DNA of 9,839 bases. It comes from an uncultured Micrococcus sp. (lineage in GTDB: Bacteria > Actinomycetota > Actinomycetes > Actinomycetales > Micrococcaceae). A program made the position numbers and the translations under genes. The stretch is taken from NCBI GenBank assembly GCA_946222435.1, contig CAMIOJ010000058.1, positions 1 through 9,839 on the forward strand, given 5' to 3'. Shown here one piece after another: positions 1 to 6,837 of the stretch. The notes below the pieces were generated by a model, which was not told the origin of the DNA, searched no databases, and worked only from the letters and a program-made list of their open reading frames with translations. The first letter of the stretch is position 1. Each line of letters opens with the position of its first letter.

Positions 1-63
1 CGCCCCCGGCAGCGACGACGGCCGACCGCCAGTGGCGACCGGCCGTCGTCGCTGCCGGGGGCG
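1..63 (-). terminator. Long perfect inverted repeat, probable ugd terminator
   Basis: Bases 1-24 are the exact reverse complement of bases 40-63, giving a 24-bp uninterrupted, almost all G/C stem. The 15-base centre can pair further: 27-30 with 34-37 around a three-base AGT loop, after a 2x2 mismatch. The repeat begins 16 bases past the ugd stop codon, where a terminator for that gene is expected. A T-run on the minus strand would lie to the left of base 1 and cannot be seen; there is none after base 63 on the plus strand. Long G/C stems without a clear U-tract are common at gene ends in high-GC actinobacteria, and the repeat could also stop transcription arriving from the left. The stem might extend beyond the window edge. 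Confidence 0.75.
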
Positions 64-79
64 AGGGGAGGGGCCTCGC

Positions 80-1456
80 TCAGGCCGGGGAGCCGTGCTC
101 CACCTTCTGGCCCAGGCCGACCACCGGGACGCCGGCGGCGGCCCAGGCCTCCCGGTCCAGGACGTTGCGGCCGTCGATCAGGCGCGGGGTGGCCATGCAC
201 TCGGCCACGCGGGCCGGGTCCAACTCCCGGAACTCGCGCCACTCGGTGAGCAGGATCGCCAGGTCCGCGTCCCGTAGGGCCTCCTCCACGGAGCCCACGT
301 AGTCCAGGCGCGGGAAGCGGGCGGCGGCGTTGGCGTTGGCCTCCGGGTCGTAGACGGAGGTGTCCGCGCCGAGCGTGTAGAGGCGGTTGGCCACGTCCAG
401 GGCGGGGGAGTCGCGGACGTCGTCGGAGTCCGGTTTGAAGGCGACGCCGAGGATGGCGATGCGGGCGCCCTGCAGCGCCTGGACCGGGGCGGCGCGCCGG
501 TTCCCGGCGTCCGCGGCGAGCACGTCCACGGCCAGGTCCACCACGCGCTCGCGGCGGCGCAGGTTGATGGCGTCCATCTCGGACAGGAAGCGCATGGTGC
601 TGGTCAGGCCGAGCTCGGCCACGCGGGCCTGCAGGGCGCGGATGTCCTTCGGCAGGCAGCCGCCGCCGAAGCCCACGCCGGCGTTGAGGAAGCGGCGGCC
701 GATGCGGGCGTCGTGGCCGATGGCGTCCGCGAGGGTGCGGATGTCCCCGCCGACCGCCTCGGTGACCTCGGAGAAGGCGTTGATGAAGCTGATCTTGGTG
801 GCCAGGAACGCGTTCGCGGCCACCTTCACGAGCTCGGCGGTGGGGAAGTCGGTGCAGATCCAGGGGGTGCCGGAGGCCAGGGGCGTGGCGTAGACCTCGC
901 GCAGCACCTGCTCGGCGTGCTCGGAGGCCACGCCCACCACGAGCCGGTCCGGGGTCAGGGTGTCCTTGACGGCGAAGCCCTCGCGCAGGAACTCCGGGTT
1001 CCAGGCCAGCTCCACGGCGCCCGGCAGGCCGTTCGCCTCGCGCAGCTCGGCCAGCAGGCCGGCCAGCCGGTCCGCGGTGCCGACCGGGACGGTGGACTTG
1101 CCCACGATCAGGGCGTCCTTTGTGATCGACTCGGCCAGCGACGTGAGGGCGGCGTCCACGTAGCGCATGTCCGCGGCCTGCTCGCCGCTGCGCTGCGGGG
1201 TGCCGACACCGATGAAGTGGACGTCCGCCCACCCGCCGACCTCAGCGTAGTCCGTGGTGAAGCGCAGGCGTCCGGACTGCACGTGCTCGACGATGAGCTC
1301 CGGCAGGCCGGGCTCGTGGAAGGGGACCTCGCCCCGGGCCAACCGCTCGATCTTGGCGGGGTCGACGTCCACGCCGACCACCTCGAAGCCGAGCTCCGCC
1401 ATGCACGCGGCGTGCGTGGCTCCCAGGTAGCCGGTGCCGATCACGGAGATGCGCAC
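80..1456 (-). CDS. ugd: UDP-glucose 6-dehydrogenase
   Basis: Cytosolic enzyme that oxidises UDP-glucose to UDP-glucuronate with two NAD+, supplying a precursor for acidic cell-surface polysaccharides. The 458-residue protein has the full family layout: N-terminal Rossmann fold with GTGYLG at 7-12, the STVPVGT segment at 121-127, NPEFLREG at 153-160, the central helix with K211 and N215 (LVKVAANAF), the catalytic cysteine C267 in GFGGGCLPKD (262-271), and a C-terminal UDP-binding domain beginning near ARIAILGVAFKP. Length is normal for the family. The GTG start at 1456-1454 is chosen because GGAGG lies four bases upstream and the Rossmann strand starts at once; an open reading extension to 1606 adds 50 low-complexity residues unlike the family. 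A related UDP-ManNAc dehydrogenase cannot be fully excluded, but the motifs suit Ugd better. It is transcribed away from glgX. Confidence 0.93.
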   Translation of the reverse strand: MRISVIGTGYLGATHAACMAELGFEVVGVDVDPAKIERLARGEVPFHEPGLPELIVEHVQSGRLRFTTDYAEVGGWADVHFIGVGTPQRSGEQAADMRYVDAALTSLAESITKDALIVGKSTVPVGTADRLAGLLAELREANGLPGAVELAWNPEFLREGFAVKDTLTPDRLVVGVASEHAEQVLREVYATPLASGTPWICTDFPTAELVKVAANAFLATKISFINAFSEVTEAVGGDIRTLADAIGHDARIGRRFLNAGVGFGGGCLPKDIRALQARVAELGLTSTMRFLSEMDAINLRRRERVVDLAVDVLAADAGNRRAAPVQALQGARIAILGVAFKPDSDDVRDSPALDVANRLYTLGADTSVYDPEANANAAARFPRLDYVGSVEEALRDADLAILLTEWREFRELDPARVAECMATPRLIDGRNVLDREAWAAAGVPVVGLGQKVEHGSPA

Positions 1457-1460
1457 GATG

Positions 1461-1465
1461 CCTCC
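1461..1465 (-). promoter_or_regulatory. Ribosome binding site of ugd
   Basis: The minus strand reads GGAGG followed by CATC and the GTG start codon. It is a strong match to the anti-Shine-Dalgarno, at a slightly short spacing of four bases. This site decides the GTG start over any longer reading. Confidence 0.75.
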
Positions 1466-1473
1466 GCCTTCCT

Positions 1474-1489
1474 CTGCCGTCTGCGGCAG
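1474..1489 (-). other. Hairpin in the ugd leader
   Basis: CTGCCG and CGGCAG form a perfect 6-bp stem around a 4-base loop, eight bases upstream of the ugd Shine-Dalgarno. A second hairpin lies at 1514-1520/1525-1531 (GCCCGGG and CCCGGGC, loop GCGT), and two more pairs can form after one mismatch (1511-1512 with 1533-1534). If transcription starts upstream of both, the ugd mRNA has a structured leader. The role is unknown; short G/C stems occur often by chance in DNA of this composition. Confidence 0.35.
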
Positions 1490-1681
1490 GTCCACTGATC
1501 CTGAAGTCGTCCTGCCCGGGGCGTCCCGGGCTGGGAGACACGCTAGGAACACCGGATGAGAGGACGGTGATGACAGGTGGCGCACGGGGCAACGCCGCCT
1601 GAACACTGGGAGACGGGCGGGCGTCGTGCCGCGTCGCCGTGTACAGGGAACGTGCGGTCTCGGGTACTACCATGAGGGGCG

Positions 1682-1718
1682 TCCGGGCGCACCGCGCCCG
1701 GTCCCGGCCGCGCCCGGA
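1682..1718 (+). other. Alternative stem-loops upstream of glgX
   Basis: CCGGGCGC at 1683-1690 is complementary to two identical copies of GCGCCCGG, at 1694-1701 (loop ACC) and at 1710-1717. The second pairing extends to 9 bp through T1682-A1718. Only one of the two pairings can form at a time. The element sits 50-86 bases before the glgX start codon, inside the likely 5' untranslated region. Whether it regulates anything is unknown. Confidence 0.35.
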
Positions 1719-1767
1719 GCATCCGGAGCAGCCGTGCCACCGTCCCCTCTTCCCTCCATGGAGTCCC

Positions 1768-3903
1768 ATGCGCACCCTCGAGCCCGGCCGTCCCTATCCC
1801 CTCGGCGCCACCCCGGACGAGGACGGCACCAACTTCGCGCTCGCCGTCGGCCATGAGGCCGAGCGCGTCGAGCTGTGCCTGGTGCACGAGGACGGCACGG
1901 AGGAGCGCCTCGAGCTCACCCACCGGCACGACACCACCTGGCACGCGTTCGTCCCGGGCATCGGCCACGGTCAGCGCTACGGCTACCGCGTGCACGGGCC
2001 CTGGGCTCCGGACCAGGGCCACTGGTTCAACCCGCACAAGCTGCTCGTGGACCCCTACGCGCTCGCCCTGGACGGCGAGCACCGCTGGGGCCAGGAGCAG
2101 TTCGCCTACGTGTTCGGGGACGAGGCCGTCATGGACACCACGGACGGGCTCGGCGCCGTCATGCTCGGCGTGGTGGTGGCCGACGACTTCGACTGGGGCG
2201 AGGACGTGCACCCGGAGGTCGAGCTCTCGGACACTGTGGTGTACGAGACCCACGTCAAGGGCATGACCGCGCTGCACCCGGACCTGCCGGAACAGCTGCG
2301 CGGCACCTACGCCGGCATGGCGCATCCGGCGGTGATCGAGCACCTCCGGCGGCTCGGCGTGACCGCCGTGGAGCTGATGCCGGTGCACCAGTTCGTGGAC
2401 GACTCCACGCTCCAGGACAAGGGCCTGTCCAACTACTGGGGCTACAACACCCTCGGGTACTTCGCCCCGCACCGCGCCTACGCGGCCTCGGAGGATCTCG
2501 GCGGCCAGGTCCGGGAGTTCAAGCAGATGGTCAAGGACCTGCACGCCGCGGGCCTCGAGGTCATCCTGGACGTGGTGTACAACCACACCGCCGAGGGCAA
2601 CCACATGGGTCCCACGCTGTCCTTCCGCGGCATCGACAACCCGGGCTACTACCACCTCGTGGAGGGCGACGAGCAGCACTACATGGACTACACGGGCACC
2701 GGGAACTCGGTGGACCTGTCCTCCCCGAAGGCCCTGCAGCTGGTGATGGACTCGCTGCGGTACTGGGTCACCGAGATGCACGTGGACGGCTTCCGGTTCG
2801 ACCTGGCCACCACGCTCACGCGCGTGGAGGGCGAGCAGGGCCCGGACATGCTCTCTCGGTTCTTCGACGTGGTCCGGCAGGACCCGGTGCTGCGCACGGT
2901 GAAGCTGATCGCCGAGCCGTGGGACGTGGGCTGGGGCGGCTACCAGGTGGGCAACTTCCCGGGCATCTGGTCCGAATGGAACGGCATGTACCGGGACACC
3001 GTGCGCGACTTCTGGCGCGGCGAGCCCGGCACGCTGTCCGAGTTCGCCACCCGGCTGACCGGCTCGGCCGACCTCTACGAGGACGACGGGCGCAGCCCCG
3101 GCGCCTCCGTCAACTTCGTCACGGCCCACGACGGCTTCACGCTGCGGGACCTGGTGTCCTACAACGAGAAGCACAACGAGGCCAACGGCGAGGGCAACAA
3201 CGACGGCGACTCGCACAACCGCTCGTGGAACTGCGGCGTGGAGGGAGAGACGGACGACGCGGAGGTCAACGCCCTGCGCGCCCGGCAGCAGCGCAACTTC
3301 CTGACCACCCTGTTCGTGTCCCAGGGGGTGCCGATGCTCTCGCACGGCGACGAGCTGGGCCGCACGCAGCGGGGCAACAACAACGTGTACTGCCAGGACT
3401 CCGAGCTGTCCTGGATCGACTGGTCGGCCGCGGACCAGGACCTCGTGGACTTCACCGCCGCCCTGATCCGCCTGCGCCGGGACCACACCGTGTTCCGGCG
3501 CCACCGTCACTTCGACGGCCGTCCGGCCGCCCGCGACGTCGAGGCGCCCCTGCCGGACATCGTGTGGCTGCAGCCGGACGCGGAGGCCAAGACGGAGGAG
3601 GACTGGGAGGAGGGCGCCCGCTCCATCGCGTTCTACCTCAACGGCCACGCCGTGCCGGAGGCGGACCAGGAGCCCGGGGTGGCGGAGAAGGACTTCTACA
3701 TCCTGATGAACGCCTGGTGGGAGCCGGTGCCGTACACCCTGCCCGGGCCCACGTTCCCGGCCGAGTGGGAGGTGGTGGTGGACACCTCCGGCACCCTGGA
3801 CCCGGAGGGCCACCGCGGCGGCTCCGAGCCCAGTCCGCACGTCCACGCGGGTCAGGTGCTGGACCTCCCCGCCCGGTCGACCGTGGTCCTGCGCCAGGTC
3901 TGA
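1768..3903 (+). CDS. glgX: Glycogen debranching enzyme (GH13 isoamylase type)
   Basis: Cytosolic enzyme that hydrolyses alpha-1,6 branch linkages of limit-dextrin glycogen left by phosphorylase. The 711-residue protein has an N-terminal CBM48-type beta domain (about residues 1-130), the GH13 (beta/alpha)8 barrel, and a C-terminal beta domain. Catalytic regions are all intact: DVVYNHT at 268-274, nucleophile D345 in GFRFDLATTL, acid/base E383 in LIAEPWD, and the transition-state pair H454-D455 in TAHDGFTLRDLVSYNEKHNE. Length is close to other GlgX proteins. The ATG at 1768 is preferred because the family begins with a few residues before the YPLGAT strand; GGAG at 1760-1763 is a weak, close ribosome site. 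The reading frame stays open back to 1639, but that part looks non-coding. Trehalose-forming TreX proteins are close relatives; no treY or treZ gene is adjacent here. The next gene starts three bases after the stop. Confidence 0.94.
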   Translation: MRTLEPGRPYPLGATPDEDGTNFALAVGHEAERVELCLVHEDGTEERLELTHRHDTTWHAFVPGIGHGQRYGYRVHGPWAPDQGHWFNPHKLLVDPYALALDGEHRWGQEQFAYVFGDEAVMDTTDGLGAVMLGVVVADDFDWGEDVHPEVELSDTVVYETHVKGMTALHPDLPEQLRGTYAGMAHPAVIEHLRRLGVTAVELMPVHQFVDDSTLQDKGLSNYWGYNTLGYFAPHRAYAASEDLGGQVREFKQMVKDLHAAGLEVILDVVYNHTAEGNHMGPTLSFRGIDNPGYYHLVEGDEQHYMDYTGTGNSVDLSSPKALQLVMDSLRYWVTEMHVDGFRFDLATTLTRVEGEQGPDMLSRFFDVVRQDPVLRTVKLIAEPWDVGWGGYQVGNFPGIWSEWNGMYRDTVRDFWRGEPGTLSEFATRLTGSADLYEDDGRSPGASVNFVTAHDGFTLRDLVSYNEKHNEANGEGNNDGDSHNRSWNCGVEGETDDAEVNALRARQQRNFLTTLFVSQGVPMLSHGDELGRTQRGNNNVYCQDSELSWIDWSAADQDLVDFTAALIRLRRDHTVFRRHRHFDGRPAARDVEAPLPDIVWLQPDAEAKTEEDWEEGARSIAFYLNGHAVPEADQEPGVAEKDFYILMNAWWEPVPYTLPGPTFPAEWEVVVDTSGTLDPEGHRGGSEPSPHVHAGQVLDLPARSTVVLRQV

Positions 3904-3925
3904 GCCGTGGGCGCGCTGGACCTGG
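3894..3925 (+). promoter_or_regulatory. Hairpin across the glgX/DUF218 junction
   Basis: CCAGGTC (3894-3900) pairs perfectly with GACCTGG (3919-3925). The left arm contains AGGT (3896-3899), the only Shine-Dalgarno-like bases before the GTG start at 3907, and the 18-base loop contains both the glgX stop and that GTG. A ribosome finishing glgX would open the stem, so the layout is consistent with translational coupling. This is an inference from base pairing alone. Confidence 0.35.
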
Positions 3926-4830
3926 ACGGGGTGCGCCGGCACGCCGCGGCCTGCGGGAGGCGGTCCCGGCGGGACCCCCGCGCGTCGCGGACGGTGCGTC
4001 CCGGCGCCGGGCCGCGCCCCTCGGGGGCCGGGTCCCATCCGTTCGGGCCCTCCCGACGACGGCCGCACGCCTCCGATGCCCGCCGTCGCCACCTGCTGGG
4101 ACGTGCTGTGGCCGCCACGCTCGCCGTGCTCACCGTGGCGGTGGCCGCCGTCCTCGTCTGGGGCTTCCGGCTCACCACGAACCCGCAGCCGGACGAGCCG
4201 GACCACGTCGACGCGCTGCTGGTGCTCTACACGGACCCGGCTGTCTACGACGCCGCACTGGACCTCGCCGGCCGCGGCGTCACGGACCGCCTGTTCGTCT
4301 CCGGGTACCTGCATCCGGACGGCTTCGAGAAGCTCTGCGGCGCACCGGCCGCGGCGGATCCGCGCCTGCAGGGCGTGACGGTCGAGTGCTTCTCCCCGGA
4401 CCCGGTGACCACCCAGGGTGAGGTCGTCTACGCGGCCGGGCGCATGGAGGACCTCGGCCTGCGCAGCCTCGGCGTGCTCACCCACGGCCGGCACCTCGAG
4501 CGGTCCCGCATCCTGGCCGAGCGCTGCCTCTCCGGCCCGGACGACTCCGTGGCCATGTACCAGTACGACCAGGGCGCGGGCCTGCGGTCGAAGACCCAGC
4601 AGACCCTCTACGGCACGCTTGCGTTCCTCAAGGTGGCCGTCACCCCGGGATGCAGCCAGCACTCCGAGTGGCTGCAGCGGCCGGTGGACCGGCTGAAGCA
4701 CGGTGCTGCCCTGCGGCCCGTGACGGGGGCGGCCCCCGAGGCCCGGTCCGCGGGGCGGCCCGCCGATCCGGCAGACTGGAGGCCCCGGGGCTCGTCCCCG
4801 GTGTCGTGGGGCGGAAGGACTGACGGATGA
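3907..4830 (+). CDS. Membrane-anchored DUF218/YdcF-like protein
   Basis: The predicted 307-residue protein has an Arg/Pro-rich N-terminal tail (about 1-62), one transmembrane helix (about 66-87, Ala/Val/Leu-rich), then a globular domain (about 100-248). That domain resembles the DUF218 (SanA/YdcF) family: VDALLVLYTD strand, DRLFVSGYL, the CFSPDPVTTQGEV segment (161-173), SLGVLTHGRHLERSRILAERC (187-207). Positive residues before the helix suggest an inside N-terminus and an outside domain. The family is linked to envelope integrity in other bacteria, but no reaction is established here. A Pro/Arg/Gly-rich tail of about 58 residues follows. The start is uncertain: GTG 3907 has a weak AGGT seven bases before it, and GTG 3931 or 3994 would shorten only the tail. 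It lies three bases after glgX and overlaps acpS by ATGA, so it is likely co-transcribed. Confidence 0.68.
   Translation: MGALDLDGVRRHAAACGRRSRRDPRASRTVRPGAGPRPSGAGSHPFGPSRRRPHASDARRRHLLGRAVAATLAVLTVAVAAVLVWGFRLTTNPQPDEPDHVDALLVLYTDPAVYDAALDLAGRGVTDRLFVSGYLHPDGFEKLCGAPAAADPRLQGVTVECFSPDPVTTQGEVVYAAGRMEDLGLRSLGVLTHGRHLERSRILAERCLSGPDDSVAMYQYDQGAGLRSKTQQTLYGTLAFLKVAVTPGCSQHSEWLQRPVDRLKHGAALRPVTGAAPEARSAGRPADPADWRPRGSSPVSWGGRTDG
4815..4819 (+). promoter_or_regulatory. Ribosome binding site of acpS
   Basis: AAGGA lies seven bases before the ATG at 4827, an optimal distance. It sits inside the last codons of the DUF218 gene and supports the overlapping start. Confidence 0.65.
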
Positions 4831-5189
4831 TCGTGGGCATCGGCGTGGACGTGGTGGACGTCGCACGCTTTCAGAGGCAGCTGCAGCGGACCCCGCGGCT
4901 GCGCGAGCGGCTGTTCACCCCGGCCGAGCGTGACCTCCCCCTGACCTCCCTGGCCGCACGCTTCGCGGCCAAGGAGGCGATCGCCAAGGCACTCGGCGCG
5001 CCGGCGGGCATGCAGTGGCAGCACTGCGAGGTCCCGCGCCCGGACCACGGCGACGGCCGCCCGCAGGTGCACCTGACCGGCACCGTCCAGGACTGTGCGG
5101 ACCGACTCGGGGTGACCCACTGGCACCTGACCCTGAGCCATGACGGCCCGGTGGCCGTCGCCTACTGCATCGCGGAGGCCCGCCCATGA
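4827..5189 (+). CDS. acpS: Holo-[acyl-carrier-protein] synthase
   Basis: Mg2+-dependent enzyme that moves 4'-phosphopantetheine from coenzyme A to a serine of apo-acyl carrier protein, switching on fatty acid synthesis. At 120 residues the protein has the usual single-domain AcpS length. Signature motifs are present: GIGVDVVDVARF at 4-15 with the metal ligand D8, and RFAAKEAIAKAL at 45-56 with metal ligand E50 and the neighbouring K49. The C-terminal strand HLTLSHDGPVAVAYCIAE (100-117) matches the conserved SHD segment. The start ATG is backed by AAGGA upstream and by the immediate first beta-strand. It overlaps the preceding gene and the following nnr gene by four bases each (ATGA), so the three are almost certainly translated from one message. 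The acpS-nnr-alr order is frequent in actinobacteria. Confidence 0.93.
   Translation: MIVGIGVDVVDVARFQRQLQRTPRLRERLFTPAERDLPLTSLAARFAAKEAIAKALGAPAGMQWQHCEVPRPDHGDGRPQVHLTGTVQDCADRLGVTHWHLTLSHDGPVAVAYCIAEARP
5174..5178 (+). promoter_or_regulatory. Ribosome binding site of nnr
   Basis: GGAGG, seven bases before the ATG at 5186 and inside the end of acpS. It is a textbook Shine-Dalgarno that fixes the overlapping start. Confidence 0.75.
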
Positions 5190-6766
5190 CCGCCCTCGAG
5201 TCCTTCGCCGTCACCGGCGCCGCCGTGCGCGCGGCCGAGCGTCCGCTGCTGGAGGCCGGCCGCGGCGACGAGCTGATGCGCCGTGCGGCCTGGGCGCTGG
5301 CCCAGCATGTGCTGGCGGTGCTGCGCGAGCGGACCGGGCGGGTGGCCGGCACCCAGGCCGCCGCGCTGGTCGGCTCCGGGAACAACGGCGGGGACGCCCT
5401 CTGGGCCCTGGCCTTCCTGCGCCGCCGCGGCGTGGCCTGCACGGCGGTGCCCACCTCCCGGGACGAGGCCGGGCGCCCGCGCCTGCACACCGCCGGTGCG
5501 GCGGCCCTGAGGGCGGCCGGAGGCCGCGTCGCCGCCACGGTCCCGTCGGAGGCGGACGTGGTGATCGACGGGATCCTCGGCACGGGGGCCACCGGCCAGG
5601 TCGCCCTGCCCGACGCCGCCCGGACCCTGCCGGCCGGTGCCGCCGTGGTGGCCTGCGACGTGCCCACGGGCGTGGACGCGGACACCGGCCAGGTGGCCGG
5701 CGAGGTCCTGGCGGCCGACTCAACCGTCACCTTCGGCGCCCTGAAGCACGGCCTGCTGCTCGGGGACGGCGCCGCTGCGAGCGGCGCCGTGCACGTGGTG
5801 GACATCGGCCTGGGCCCGCACCTGCCCTCCGCGACCGCCGAGCGCCTCGAGCTCATGGACGCCGAGCGCGCCGCCGCGCTGCTCCCGGCCCCGGCCCCCG
5901 ACGCCCACAAGTACCGCCGCGGCCTGGTCTGCGTGGCCGCGGGCTCGCCCCGCTACCCGGGCGCGGCCCTGCTGTCCGTGGGCGGCGCCCTCGCCGCCGG
6001 CGCCGGCATGGTGCACCTGGCCGCCCCGGACTCCGTCCGCGCCGCCGGACTCTCCGCCTGGCCCGAGGCCGTGGGCGGCACCGAGCCCTCCGCCGCGGAG
6101 CGCACGCACGCCTGGGTCGTCGGCCCCGGCCTGGACACGGACGAGGCCGCCCGGCCGCGCCTCGACGCCGTCCTCGACGTCGCCGTGCAGCGCCGCGGCG
6201 GTGCCGTGGTGCTGGACGCCTCGGCCCTGGAGCTGGTCACCGCCGCGGACCTGCGCCGCCTGCGCGAGGCCGGGGTCCAGGCCGTGCTCACCCCGCACGC
6301 GGGGGAGTGGGCGCGGCTGACGGATCGGCTCGGGACGGCCCGAGGCCGTTCCCCCGGCGAGGACCTGCGGTCCTTCGCCGCCGCCACCGGCGCGGTGGTC
6401 CTGCTGAAGGGGCCGCAGACGCTGGTGGCGGCGCCGTCCGGCACGCTGTGGTGCGTGCACGCGGGTGGCCCGGAGCTGGCCGTCGCGGGCACGGGCGACG
6501 TGCTCTCCGGGATCCTGGGGGCCGTGCTCGCCGCCGCCATCGCCCGCGCCGACCGACACGGACAGGCCGCCGAGGACGGCGCCGACGCCGCACCCGTGGA
6601 CGGCGACCGGGCCGCAGCACTGGCCGCCGCGGGCGCATGGCTGCATGCCGCCGGCGCCGTGCGCCTCGCCGGCACCGACCTGGTCCGCGCCTCCCGTCTG
6701 CACGAGGGGGTCGCGGACGTGCTCGGCGGCCTGTGGCGCGGCGCAGACCGTGCCCCGTGCCGTTGA
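5186..6766 (+). CDS. nnr: Bifunctional NAD(P)H-hydrate repair enzyme (epimerase + dehydratase)
   Basis: Two-domain metabolite-repair enzyme. The N-terminal YjeF_N domain (about 1-225) interconverts R- and S-NAD(P)HX; the C-terminal ribokinase-like domain (about 235-520) dehydrates S-NAD(P)HX back to NAD(P)H with ADP or ATP. In the epimerase part, GSGNNGGDA (63-71), DGILGTGATG (128-137) and CDVPTGVDADTG (157-168) are all present. In the dehydratase part, HKYRRGLVCVAAGS (241-254), VVGPGLDTDE (311-320), LTPHAGEWARL (368-378), LKGPQTLVA (407-415) and the catalytic AGTGDVLSGILGAVLA (434-449, D438) are intact. Length (526) is normal for the fused form. A hydrophilic Asp/Ala-rich stretch at about 453-475 looks like a lineage-specific loop between helices. 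It overlaps acpS by ATGA; 71 bases separate it from alr. Confidence 0.93.
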   Translation: MTALESFAVTGAAVRAAERPLLEAGRGDELMRRAAWALAQHVLAVLRERTGRVAGTQAAALVGSGNNGGDALWALAFLRRRGVACTAVPTSRDEAGRPRLHTAGAAALRAAGGRVAATVPSEADVVIDGILGTGATGQVALPDAARTLPAGAAVVACDVPTGVDADTGQVAGEVLAADSTVTFGALKHGLLLGDGAAASGAVHVVDIGLGPHLPSATAERLELMDAERAAALLPAPAPDAHKYRRGLVCVAAGSPRYPGAALLSVGGALAAGAGMVHLAAPDSVRAAGLSAWPEAVGGTEPSAAERTHAWVVGPGLDTDEAARPRLDAVLDVAVQRRGGAVVLDASALELVTAADLRRLREAGVQAVLTPHAGEWARLTDRLGTARGRSPGEDLRSFAAATGAVVLLKGPQTLVAAPSGTLWCVHAGGPELAVAGTGDVLSGILGAVLAAAIARADRHGQAAEDGADAAPVDGDRAAALAAAGAWLHAAGAVRLAGTDLVRASRLHEGVADVLGGLWRGADRAPCR

Positions 6767-6826
6767 CCTGGCTCGACCTGCGTCGCCGACCCCGCCCGAC
6801 CTGCTTCACTGTGCCCATGACCACCC

Positions 6827-6832
6827 GGAAGG
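6827..6832 (+). promoter_or_regulatory. Ribosome binding site that decides the alr start
   Basis: GGAAGG, five bases before the ATG at 6838. The in-frame ATG at 6817, seven codons upstream, has no such site, so 6838 is the better start. The 71-base gap before it has no TANNNT hexamer, so I see no separate alr promoter. Confidence 0.65.
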
Positions 6833-6837
6833 CCCCC

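Larger units (their letters stand above)
1457..1767. promoter_or_regulatory. Divergent ugd/glgX intergenic region
   Basis: These 311 bases hold no convincing gene and must carry promoters for both flanking genes. For ugd, a minus-strand TAGCGT (bases 1545-1540) fits the actinobacterial TANNNT -10 pattern, about 85 bases before the start, but no good -35 accompanies it. For glgX, TACTACCAT at 1665-1673 offers overlapping -10-like hexamers, with a -35-like TGTACA at 1640-1645 (19-base spacer to TACTAC). Both assignments are weak. The ugd side contains two hairpins (1474-1489 and 1514-1531); the glgX side contains alternative stems (1682-1718) and two tandem copies of CCGGAGCA (1714-1721 and 1723-1730). 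No operator of a known regulator is recognised. Confidence 0.5.

Noticed and set aside
1457..1606. Upstream extension of ugd by 50 residues
   Set aside because: Sequence is unlike any dehydrogenase N-terminus, crosses the leader hairpins, and the GTG at 1456 has GGAGG just before it.
1646..1666. GGGAAC followed by GTA upstream of glgX as an ECF sigma factor promoter
   Set aside because: The spacing between the two parts is about 12 bases, too short for SigE/SigH-type promoters, and the -10 does not match.
1758..1856. ATG at 1758, ten bases before the glgX start
   Set aside because: It opens a different, short frame that stops at 1856, has no ribosome site and encodes Arg/Pro-rich residues; glgX at 1768 is well supported.
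1875..4421. Long open frame on the plus strand overlapping glgX in another frame
   Set aside because: Arg/Pro/Gly/Ala-rich translation without any family motif; a shadow of glgX.
1543..4866. A 1107-codon open frame on the minus strand opposite glgX and the DUF218 gene
   Set aside because: It is a by-product of G/C-biased third positions in the plus-strand genes. Its translation is Val/His/Arg/Gly-rich with no recognisable domain, while the plus-strand frame has every GlgX motif.
6763..6816. TTGACC at the nnr stop as a -35 box of an alr promoter
   Set aside because: No TANNNT-like -10 stands at a suitable distance in the gap, so the hexamer alone is not evidence; alr may simply be read from upstream.
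5140..6837. Extension of the alr frame far upstream through nnr
   Set aside because: The segment is the out-of-frame reading of nnr, with Arg/Gly-rich low complexity. The ribosome site at 6827-6832 and the family N-terminus place the start at 6838.
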